Of a stretch of DNA of 11,146 nt, positions 5,981 to 11,146 are shown in pieces. The number at the start of each line of letters is the position of its first letter. Position 1 is the first letter of the stretch. The stretch comes from an uncultured Shinella sp. GTDB lineage: Bacteria > Pseudomonadota > Alphaproteobacteria > Rhizobiales > Rhizobiaceae. Below the pieces are notes generated by a model that was given only the letters and a program-made list of their open reading frames with translations, was not told the origin of the DNA and made no database searches. The DNA lies in assembly GCA_946481465.1 (NCBI GenBank), contig CAMLOC010000047.1, forward strand, positions 1 to 11,146. The letters run 5' to 3'. The translations under genes were made by a program, and so were the position numbers.

Positions 5981-7129
5981 ATGAGCACGACGACCACCTT
6001 GCGGATTGTGCGCCTTGGCCTTGCCCTCGTGGCGGGGGCGAGCGTCGTGGTGACCGCCCTTCCGGCCGGCGCGCAACAGCGCAAGGAGCGCAAGACCATC
6101 CTGGAACTGCTCTTCGGCAAGCCGAAGCGCGAGGAGGTGGCACCGGAGCGGCAGGTCAGGAAGCCGCGCACCGTCAACCGCAAGAAGAAGCAGGCGACCG
6201 CTGTCGCCAAGCGGCCCGAGCCGGCGGCAATCGAGAAATCGCCGGACGCCAAGGTCGTGCTCGTCGTCGGCGACTTCATCGCCGGCAGCCTCGGCGAGGG
6301 CCTTGTCGCCGCCTTCGAGGCCACGCCGGGCATCGTGGTCGAGCGCCGCACCAACGGCTCCTCCGGCATCGTACGCGAGGACTATTACGACTGGCCGGCA
6401 TCCCTGCCCGGCCTGATCACCGAAACCAAGCCCGCCCTCGTCGTCCTCAGCATCGGCGCCAACGATCGCCAGCAGATGTCGGTGGCCGGGGAAAAGGAAA
6501 AGTTCCGCTCCGAGGCCTGGACCCGGGAATACGAAGCGCGTGTCGAGCGCCTCGCGACGCTTGCCCGCGCGGGCGGCAAGCCGATGATGTGGATCGGCAT
6601 GCCGGCCTTCCAGTCCTCGGCCATGACGGCCGACATGACGACGCTCAACACGATCTACCGCGCCGGCGTCGAGAAGGCCGGCGGCGAGTTCATCGACATC
6701 TGGGACGGTTTCGTCGACGAGAACGGCAAGTTCGTCATTTCCGGCTCTGACATCAACGGCCAGCAGGTGCGCCTGCGCGGCTCCGACGGCATCAACTTCA
6801 CCAAGGCCGGCAAGCGCAAGCTCGCCTTCTATGTGGAAAAGGAAATCCGCCGCGTGCTGGGCGATGCCGCCGCCGACGGCCCCGGCTTGCAGGGCGACCT
6901 CAAGGACCTCGTGGTGACCGCGCCCGCCGAGGACACGGAAATCACCAAGACGCTGCCGATCAGCCTCGCCGACCCGGCGCTCGACGGCGGCACGGCGCTG
7001 CTTGGCGGCGCCCCGATCAAGGGCAACGGCAAGAGCCTGCGCGAGAAGCTGGTGGAGAAGGGCGAGATCGCCGATGCTCCGCTGGGCCGTGTCGACGATT
7101 TTCGCGTGAAAAAGACCGCGACGCCCTGA
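5981..7129 (+). CDS. Exported DUF459 (SGNH-hydrolase-fold) protein with altered catalytic residues
   Basis: This encodes 382 residues. A signal peptide (IVRLGLALVAGASVVVTALPAGA, about 9-31) is followed by a very basic linker (32-80, rich in KPKR, RKPR, NRKKK) and the DUF459 domain (about 90-292). Blocks seen: VLVVGDFIAGSLGEGL (93-108, block I), SIGANDRQQM (157-166, block III with N161), and GSDGINFTKAGKRKLAFYVEK (267-287, block V). In active SGNH enzymes block I carries Ser after GD and block V has His after DG-x; here they are Phe99 and Asn272. The C-terminal 90 residues are hydrophilic and unassigned. The ATG at 5981 has GGGAG eight bases upstream; an in-frame ATG at 5930 would put 17 basic residues before the signal peptide. 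Likely a periplasmic, possibly non-enzymatic envelope protein. It converges on the histidine kinase gene with 18 bp between them and no visible terminator. Confidence 0.85.
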   Translation: MSTTTTLRIVRLGLALVAGASVVVTALPAGAQQRKERKTILELLFGKPKREEVAPERQVRKPRTVNRKKKQATAVAKRPEPAAIEKSPDAKVVLVVGDFIAGSLGEGLVAAFEATPGIVVERRTNGSSGIVREDYYDWPASLPGLITETKPALVVLSIGANDRQQMSVAGEKEKFRSEAWTREYEARVERLATLARAGGKPMMWIGMPAFQSSAMTADMTTLNTIYRAGVEKAGGEFIDIWDGFVDENGKFVISGSDINGQQVRLRGSDGINFTKAGKRKLAFYVEKEIRRVLGDAAADGPGLQGDLKDLVVTAPAEDTEITKTLPISLADPALDGGTALLGGAPIKGNGKSLREKLVEKGEIADAPLGRVDDFRVKKTATP

Positions 7130-7147
7130 TCGACGGCCCACGCCGGT

Positions 7148-8491
7148 TCAGGCGACGACGCGCGGCAGCGTGATGCGGGCGCAAAGGCCGGGCTTGCGGT
7201 TTTCCAGCGTGAAGCTGCCGCTTGCCTCCTCGACGAAGCTCTCGGCAATGGCCAGCCCCAATCCCGCGCCCTCGCTGGTCGTATCGAGACGGCCGCCGCG
7301 TTTCAACACGAACTCGATCTCGCCTTCGGGAATGCCCGGCCCGTCGTCGACAACCTCGATAACCGCCGCCGCGCCCTCCGCCCGGGCCAGGATGCCGACG
7401 GTGGTCCTGGCATAGCGGGCGGCGTTTTCCGCAAGACTGCCGAGGATCTCGGCAAGGTCCTCCGCATCGATGCGCAGCAGGAGGCCCGGCTCGATCTCCT
7501 GCTGCCAATCGAGATCCCCGCCGGCCGGCGTGCGCGAGACGACACCGACGACCTGCGCGGCGACGCGGGCGAGATCGCTGCGCGCCGTATGCCCACGCTC
7601 CGCCTGGCGTGCGCGGGCCATCTCGTGATCGACATGGCGACGCATGCGCAGGATGATCGCCTCGATATCGCGGGCGACATCCTCCTCGCCCCGTTCGCGC
7701 AGGCGCAGCACGTCGCCCGAGAGGATCTGCAGCGGCGTCTTGAACCCGTGGGCAAGGTCGGCCGCCCGCTCGCGCGCCTTGCGCAACTGGTTCTCGCGCG
7801 ATTGCAGGAGGGCGTCCACCTCGCCGGTGAGCGGCAGCACCTCGTCCGGAAAATCGGTGCCGAGCCGTTCCGCCTTGCCGGCGCGGATGGCCGAAAGGCG
7901 TTCCGTCAGCGTCGCGAGCGGGCGGAGGCCGACGAAGATCTGCACGAAGCTTGCCGCCAGCAGGAGCACGGCGAGCGCCTGCAGGTAGGGCAGGAGATCC
8001 CCCTCGAACTCGTCCGTCGCGCGGGAAATATCCGTGCGGTCGATGGCGACGGCGACGCGCAAGGGCAGCGCCCCGGCCCGCTCGCTGGTCACCACCTCGC
8101 GCTCGACGAGCAGCAGCGGCGCATCGCCCGGCCCCCTGATCGTCGCCGTATGGACGCCGCCGGCCGGGATATCCGGCAAAGCCAGCACGTCGTCCCAGAG
8201 CGAGCGTGAACGCAGGCGCTCTCCCTCGCCCTCGATCTGCCAGTAGAGTCCGGAAAGCGGCCGGTCGAAACGCGGATCGACCGGCGGCTTGACGAGATGC
8301 AGGCTCGCGCCCGGCTGCTCGGCGAGGCCGGCGATCACCTGGTTGAGGTGCAGCACCAGCTCGGCGGCGATGCGGCGCTCCACATGCCGCTCGAACAGCG
8401 TCGACAGAACGAAGAACGCCGCCACGAGGGCGGCGATGATGGAGCCGGCGCCGGCAAGCGCCAGGCGAAGGCGCAGCGAGCGGCGCGTCAC
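7148..8491 (-). CDS. Sensor histidine kinase, PhoQ-like
   Basis: This encodes a 447-residue inner-membrane sensor. TM1 spans about 10-32, a periplasmic sensor domain about 33-167, TM2 about 168-188, and HAMP about 189-240. The dimerisation helix carries H248 in LAHGFKTPLQIL. The ATP-binding domain has an N-box with N356 (LAENAARYA), G1 DDGPGIP (382-388) and G2 GAGLGLAI (408-415). The residue after the phospho-His is Gly, not Asp/Glu, as in kinases with H-(S/G)-x-K-T-P-L boxes such as PhoQ. The start is GTG at 8491, forming a GTGA overlap with the response-regulator stop (4 nt), so translation is probably coupled. It autophosphorylates and passes phosphate to the upstream-encoded regulator. 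The signal is unknown; the PepSY protein encoded first in the operon is a candidate periplasmic modulator. Confidence 0.95.
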   Translation of the reverse strand: MTRRSLRLRLALAGAGSIIAALVAAFFVLSTLFERHVERRIAAELVLHLNQVIAGLAEQPGASLHLVKPPVDPRFDRPLSGLYWQIEGEGERLRSRSLWDDVLALPDIPAGGVHTATIRGPGDAPLLLVEREVVTSERAGALPLRVAVAIDRTDISRATDEFEGDLLPYLQALAVLLLAASFVQIFVGLRPLATLTERLSAIRAGKAERLGTDFPDEVLPLTGEVDALLQSRENQLRKARERAADLAHGFKTPLQILSGDVLRLRERGEEDVARDIEAIILRMRRHVDHEMARARQAERGHTARSDLARVAAQVVGVVSRTPAGGDLDWQQEIEPGLLLRIDAEDLAEILGSLAENAARYARTTVGILARAEGAAAVIEVVDDGPGIPEGEIEFVLKRGGRLDTTSEGAGLGLAIAESFVEEASGSFTLENRKPGLCARITLPRVVA

Positions 8492-9153
8492 GGCGCGGTC
8501 TCGCCCATGTAGTAGCCGAAGCCCCGCCGCGTGCCGATGGCGACGGCCCCGAGCTTCTTGCGCAGCCGCGCGACAAGCGCCTCCAGCGCATTGGCATCGC
8601 GCGAGAAATCGTCGCCGTAGAGATGTTCCTGCAACTCGGTCGGCGGCACGATGCGATCGCGGTGATGGCCGAGATAGCTGACGAGCCGGTATTCGAGCGG
8701 CGTCAGCGACTGCGGCACGCCGTTGACGCTGACGCGCATCGCCCGCGTATCGATGGTGACGGCGCCGACGGCAATGGTCGCCGCGCCATGACCGACGGAA
8801 CGGCGGATGAGCGCGCGGGCGCGGGCGAGCAGTTCCTCGAACTGGAAGGGCTTGGGCAGGTAGTCGTCCGCCCCCGCATCGATGCCCTCGACGCGCTCGG
8901 CCCAGCTTCCGCGCGCCGTCAACACCAGCACCGGCATGTGCCGGCCGTTGGCGCGCCAGCGCTTGAGGAGCGACATGCCGTCCATGCTGGGCAGGCCGAG
9001 ATCGAGGATGATGAGGTCGTAGTCCTCGGTGTCGCCGAGGAACCAGGCGTCCTTGCCGTCCGAGGCGGTCTCGACGGTATAGCCGGCCCCCGTCAGCACG
9101 GTGGAAACGTCGGCCGCGATGCGGGCATCGTCCTCGACCAGAAGCAGGCGCAT
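8488..9153 (-). CDS. OmpR/PhoB-family response regulator
   Basis: This encodes 221 residues. The receiver domain (1-117) has acidic pocket D8/D9, phospho-acceptor D51 (LIILDLGLP), T79 (VLTARG) and K101 (YLPKPFQ). The C-terminal winged helix (about 125-219) includes SLTPLEYRLVSYL and the recognition-helix region SRDANALEALVARLRKKLG, ending with the wing GTRRGFGYYM. It is a complete QseB/PmrA/PhoP-size regulator that should bind tandem direct repeats. Its ATG (9153) shares one base with the TGA of the PepSY gene (TGATG), and its own TGA overlaps the kinase start. The 11-bp-spaced repeats at 9512-9529 are the obvious candidate target. Confidence 0.97.
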   Translation of the reverse strand: MRLLLVEDDARIAADVSTVLTGAGYTVETASDGKDAWFLGDTEDYDLIILDLGLPSMDGMSLLKRWRANGRHMPVLVLTARGSWAERVEGIDAGADDYLPKPFQFEELLARARALIRRSVGHGAATIAVGAVTIDTRAMRVSVNGVPQSLTPLEYRLVSYLGHHRDRIVPPTELQEHLYGDDFSRDANALEALVARLRKKLGAVAIGTRRGFGYYMGETAP

Positions 9154-9488
9154 CAGTCGTCGTCGTCCTCTACGATCGCCATCGTCTTGGCATCGAGCTG
9201 CAGCTCGATGATCTGGCCGGACGGCTGGATGAATTCCAGCTCATATATATAGCGATCGTTCTCGCGCTCAAGCTCGACTTCGATAAGGTCGCCCTCGACA
9301 TGCTTGCGCGCTTCCTGGATGATTTCTTCGAGCGGGCGCACGAGGCCTTGCTCGAGGGCGCGGCGGGCTTCCTCGTGCTCCACCGCATCGTCGTCGTCAT
9401 CCGCCTGCGCGCCCATCGGCGGGGCAACGGAGAGGGCGACGAACAGGGCGAGCGCCAGCGGAAAGGGGGTCAGTATCTTCTTGATCAT
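9153..9488 (-). CDS. Small exported PepSY-domain protein, first gene of the two-component operon
   Basis: This encodes 111 residues. A signal peptide (KKILTPFPLALALFVALSVAPPMGAQA) leads to a mature protein starting DDDDDAVEHEEARRALEQG. A single PepSY unit follows: helix AVEHEEARRALEQGLVRPLEEIIQ, then strands GDLIEVELER, DRYIYELEFI and QIIELQLDAKT. The protein ends in EDDDD, so an Asp cluster flanks the domain at both ends, suggesting cation binding. Its stop overlaps the regulator start by one base. Known: PepSY proteins in the periplasm often inhibit proteases or tune nearby sensors, and rhizobial FeuN is a small exported inhibitor of the sensor FeuQ; equivalence to FeuN is not shown. The ATG at 9488 has only a weak AGGTAGG upstream. 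Confidence 0.88.
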   Translation of the reverse strand: MIKKILTPFPLALALFVALSVAPPMGAQADDDDDAVEHEEARRALEQGLVRPLEEIIQEARKHVEGDLIEVELERENDRYIYELEFIQPSGQIIELQLDAKTMAIVEDDDD

Positions 9489-9599
9489 GGGCCTACCTAT
9501 ACGCGCATCAAGCTGACAAATCGCTGACAGCGCCTGTCAGGCAAGCAACAGGCGGCCTGTGCGAAACCTCTCTCCACAACGACAGGAAAGGACTTCGCC
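9489..9599. promoter_or_regulatory. Divergent promoter region between the two PepSY genes
   Basis: The 111 bp hold five copies or variants of a CTGACA/CTGTC(A) half-site. On the minus strand a -10-like TATAGG lies at 9501-9496, ten bases after the proximal TGTCAGC copy. It would place transcription initiation within a base or two of the ATG at 9488, so the operon mRNA may be leaderless. On the plus side AGGAAAGGA (9584-9592) is a strong ribosome site for the ATG at 9600; no plus-strand -10 is clear. Confidence 0.6.
9512..9540. promoter_or_regulatory. Candidate operator of the OmpR-family regulator: 11-bp direct repeat plus 7-3-7 palindrome
   Basis: GCTGACA occurs at 9512-9518 and 9523-9529, exactly 11 bp apart (one helical turn), the spacing bound in tandem by OmpR/PhoB dimers. 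The second copy is also the left arm of a perfect palindrome, CTGACAG-CGC-CTGTCAG (9524-9540). A second dyad, ACAGG-CGG-CCTGT, lies at 9548-9560. Binding by the regulator encoded alongside is inference. Confidence 0.6.
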
Positions 9600-9863
9600 A
9601 TGCGCCTCATCACGACCGGTCTTCTCGCCGCCAGCCTGCTTGCCCTCAGCGTGCCGGCCCTTGCGGAAACCACCACCGCACCCGTTCGCAAGACGCTGGA
9701 ACAGGTCGCCACGGAACTTTCGGCCAGGGGCTACGTTATCCGCGAGCTCGAAATGGACGATGGCCACTTCGAGGCAAAGATCGTGGATGCAAAAAACGTG
9801 ATCAGCGAAGCCAAGATCGACAGCTACACCGGTGAGATCCTGCGCCTCGAGCGCGAAGACTGA
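9600..9863 (+). CDS. Small exported PepSY-like protein, divergent from the two-component operon
   Basis: This encodes 87 residues. A signal peptide (RLITTGLLAASLLALSVPALA) is cleaved before ETTTAPVRKTLEQ. The mature ~65 residues form one PepSY-type unit: helix VRKTLEQVATELSARG, then strands YVIRELEMDDGHFEAKIVDA and VISEAKIDSYTGEILRLERED. The helix-strand pattern and the closing D-x-x-TG-x-(I/V)-L are characteristic of PepSY_2-type modules. A clear AGGAAAGGA ribosome site precedes the ATG. The distance to the RTX gene is 53 bp with no terminator, so both are probably co-transcribed. It shares its control region with the PepSY/regulator/kinase operon and is likely part of that regulon, perhaps as a second periplasmic modulator. 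Its binding partner is unknown. Confidence 0.82.
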   Translation: MRLITTGLLAASLLALSVPALAETTTAPVRKTLEQVATELSARGYVIRELEMDDGHFEAKIVDAKNVISEAKIDSYTGEILRLERED

Positions 9864-9916
9864 TCCCCGCCCTCTACCCATTCCATTGACCTCCCAAAAG
9901 AACAAGGACATCTCTC

Positions 9917-10882
9917 ATGGTTAAGATCACCGGCACCTCCACCGCCAACACGCTCAAGGGCAAGTCGACGGCGGACGACATCTACGGCAAGGGCGGCAAC
10001 GACAAGCTCTTCGGCTACGGCGGCAACGACGACCTGGAAGGCGGCACCGGCAACGACTGGCTGCAGGGCGGCACCGGCAACGACGAGCTGACCGGCGGCT
10101 CGGGCCGCGACACCTTCGTCTTCTCCGCCGGCCGCGACGAGATCGACGATTTCTCCACGAGCGCCGACAAGATCGTCATCGACAGCGCGCTCGGCGTGAA
10201 GAGCTTTGCCGAACTGAAGGCGATCGCCAAGACCGTCGACGGCGGCGAGGACGTGCGCTTCGACTTCGGCGACGGCAACACGCTGACGCTCGAGGACACC
10301 AAGCTGTCGAGCCTCAAGGAAAGCCACTTCTCCTTCAAGGCCGTCGACACCGACGAGCCGAAGGACCCGCTCTCCGGCGATAACGTGCTGAACGGCAACG
10401 GCAAGGCCAACACCATCTCCGGCGGCGACGGCAATGACCGGATCTCCGGCCATGGCGGCAACGACAAGCTTTCGGGCGATGCCGGCAACGACAAGATCTG
10501 GGGCGGCTCCGGCCATGACGACCTGGAGGGCGGTTCCGGCAACGACAAGCTCTACGGCGGTTCGGGCAATGACGACCTCGAGGGCGGCTCCGGCAACGAC
10601 CGCCTGGACGGCGGCTCCGGCAACAACGAACTGGAAGGCGGCGCGGGCCGCGACACCTTCGTCTTCAAGACCGGCAAGACCGAGATCGAGGACTTCCAGA
10701 CCAATTTCGACAAGATCGAGATTGCGAAAAGCCTCGGCGTTTCGAGCTTCGCCGACCTGACGGACATTGCCCGCACGGCCGATGGCGGCAAGGATGTGGT
10801 GTTCGATTTCGGCCAGAGCGAGCTGCGCCTCGAAGACATCAAGCTCGCCGATCTCTCGGCATCGGATTTCCTCTTCGTCTGA
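9917..10882 (+). CDS. RTX (hemolysin-type) calcium-binding repeat protein with two tandem modules
   Basis: This encodes 321 residues, very acidic, with no N-terminal signal peptide. Module 1 (1-141) has about five RTX nonapeptides (GGNDKLFGY, GGNDDLEGG and similar) followed by GRDTFVFSAGRDEIDDF and a beta-rich cap to HFSF. A short linker (KAVDTDEPKDPLSG) leads to module 2 (about 155-321), with about ten repeats and an equivalent cap, GRDTFVFKTGKTEIEDF to SDFLFV. Known: such repeats bind Ca2+ in a parallel beta-roll and fold after export through type I secretion, whose signal is C-terminal; the terminal DFLFV fits. No catalytic domain is present, so it may be a structural, matrix or adhesion protein. 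No ABC exporter, membrane fusion protein or TolC is encoded here. AAGGA at 9904-9908 supports the start. Its codon use matches the surrounding genes. Confidence 0.93.
   Translation: MVKITGTSTANTLKGKSTADDIYGKGGNDKLFGYGGNDDLEGGTGNDWLQGGTGNDELTGGSGRDTFVFSAGRDEIDDFSTSADKIVIDSALGVKSFAELKAIAKTVDGGEDVRFDFGDGNTLTLEDTKLSSLKESHFSFKAVDTDEPKDPLSGDNVLNGNGKANTISGGDGNDRISGHGGNDKLSGDAGNDKIWGGSGHDDLEGGSGNDKLYGGSGNDDLEGGSGNDRLDGGSGNNELEGGAGRDTFVFKTGKTEIEDFQTNFDKIEIAKSLGVSSFADLTDIARTADGGKDVVFDFGQSELRLEDIKLADLSASDFLFV
9971..10105 (+). repeat. RTX repeat block 1 (27-bp period)
   Basis: Five consecutive 27-bp coding units encode the G-G-x-G-N/R-D-x-L-x pattern (residues about 19-63). The final unit changes Asn to Arg (GRD) as the repeat passes into the cap. 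Confidence 0.9.
10382..10651 (+). repeat. RTX repeat block 2 (27-bp period)
   Basis: About ten 27-bp coding units (residues about 156-245). The central copies between 10500 and 10640 are nearly identical in DNA (recurrent GGCGGCTCCGGCAACGAC), suggesting recent expansion by duplication. The last copy has GNN in place of GND, then GRD opens the second cap. Confidence 0.9.
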
Positions 10883-10899
10883 GGCAGGCGGTACGGACA

Positions 10900-11015
10900 C
10901 CCCCTCATCCGGCCCTTCGGGCCACCTTCTCCCCGCGGGGAGAAGGGGAGGATGGCAACGTCGCGTTTTCCCCTTCTCCCCACGGGGAGAAGGTGGCGGC
11001 AGCCGGATGAGGGGG
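10900..11015. repeat. RIME-like palindromic intergenic element
   Basis: The 116-bp element is bounded by perfect 14-bp inverted ends (CCCCCTCATCCGGC at 10900-10913 and its complement at 11002-11015). Inside are GGCCC-TTC-GGGCC (10911-10923), a perfect 22-bp palindrome (10925-10946, core CTCCCCGCGGGGAG), and CCTTCTCCCC-AC-GGGGAGAAGG (10972-10993). Size and the CCTTCTCCCC motif match the Rhizobium-specific intergenic mosaic elements (RIME1, about 108 bp). There is no coding capacity, so mobility, if any, would depend on other factors. It starts 17 bp after the RTX stop. Confidence 0.8.
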
Positions 11016-11028
11016 CTTTTACAATAGC

Positions 11029-11060
11029 AAAGGGCGCGCCGGTTTGCCGGCGCGCCCTTT
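11029..11060. terminator. Bidirectional intrinsic terminator between the RTX gene and gltD
   Basis: AAAGGGCGCGCCGG (11029-11042), loop TTTG, CCGGCGCGCCCTTT (11047-11060): a perfect 14-bp stem with A/T ends. It can serve gltD, whose stop lies 17 bp away on the minus strand, and plus-strand transcripts from the RTX gene. Confidence 0.85.
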
Positions 11061-11077
11061 CGTCATTTCCGGCAATC

Positions 11078-11146
11078 TCAGCGCGGCAGCGTGGTCGAGC
11101 CCATCAGGGCCTCGTCGATGGCGCGGGCGGCCTGGCGGCCTTCGCG
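11078..11146 (-). CDS. gltD: Glutamate synthase (NADPH) small subunit, C-terminal 22 residues only
   Basis: The minus strand enters at the right edge and reads REGRQAARAIDEALMGSTTLPR, then TGA (11080-11078). The REGRQAAR-x-(I/V)-D-x-x-LMG-x-(T/S)-x-LPR ending is the typical C-terminus of GltD, the FAD/iron-sulfur small subunit that passes electrons from NADPH to GltB for glutamate synthesis. The identification rests on a short stretch, but this motif is distinctive. The rest of the gene lies to the right, beyond the window. Confidence 0.85.
   Translation of the reverse strand, partial: REGRQAARAIDEALMGSTTLPR

Noticed and set aside
5846..7141. Minus-strand open frame of 431 codons opposite the DUF459 gene
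   Set aside because: No motif, and it would span the terminator; the plus-strand protein has signal peptide and DUF459 blocks.
10382..10651. Regular 27-bp repeats considered as a CRISPR-like array
   Set aside because: They are contiguous coding repeats without unique spacers and keep the RTX reading frame.
9824..10900. Minus-strand open frame of 358 codons opposite the RTX gene, with Val/Ala/Gly-rich repeats
   Set aside because: The repeats are the complement of the 27-bp RTX repeats; the plus-strand product is a classic RTX protein.
10900..11015. Palindromic element considered as a miniature transposon or the RTX gene's terminator
   Set aside because: It has no target-site duplication that I can see and no U-tract; the pattern fits a RIME-type repeat better, and a true terminator follows at 11029.

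Overview
The window looks like chromosomal DNA of a rhizobial alphaproteobacterium (Rhizobium, Agrobacterium, Ensifer or Shinella type). The signs are high GC with strong G/C third-position bias, a rhizobial UDP-glucose pyrophosphorylase, a BBP2-type outer-membrane barrel, a DUF459 protein, the tail of gltD, a RIME-like palindromic intergenic element and CtrA-like sites. The genus is an inference from gene content.

Layout, left to right. (1) 1-1665, minus strand: N-terminal 555 residues of a large autotransporter with a repetitive beta-helical passenger; its C-terminal barrel lies beyond the left edge. (2) 1666-2001: divergent control region with two near-consensus CtrA boxes. (3) 2002-3519, plus strand: a second outer-membrane beta-barrel protein. 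(4) 3523-4410, minus strand: galU, convergent and only 3 bp away. (5) 4411-4628: AT-rich divergent region with an 18-bp tandem repeat and a 7-5-7 palindrome. (6) 4629-5849, plus strand: an MltB-family lytic murein transglycosylase, followed by a strong intrinsic terminator. (7) 5981-7129, plus strand: an exported DUF459 (SGNH-fold) protein whose catalytic Ser and His appear to be replaced.

(8) 7148-9488, minus strand: a compact operon transcribed in the order PepSY protein, OmpR-type response regulator, histidine kinase. Its genes overlap by 1 and 4 nt. (9) 9489-9599: a short divergent promoter region dense in CTGACA/TGTCAG half-sites, including a direct repeat with an exact 11-bp period, as expected for an OmpR-family regulator. 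(10) 9600-9863 and 9917-10882, plus strand: a second exported PepSY protein and a two-module RTX calcium-binding protein, probably one transcript. (11) 10900-11015: RIME-like element; 11029-11060: bidirectional terminator; 11078-11146, minus strand: C-terminus of gltD.

How the genes may work together: most of the window concerns the cell envelope (two outer-membrane barrels, precursor supply for surface glucans, peptidoglycan turnover, an exported pseudo-hydrolase). The most system-like unit is 7.1-10.9 kb. There a PhoQ-like two-component pair is encoded with one exported acidic PepSY protein and sits divergent to a second PepSY protein and a secreted calcium-binding repeat protein. I propose a cation- or envelope-stress-responsive module autoregulated from the shared operator region. 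The genes and sites are seen directly; the signal and the wiring are hypothesis.
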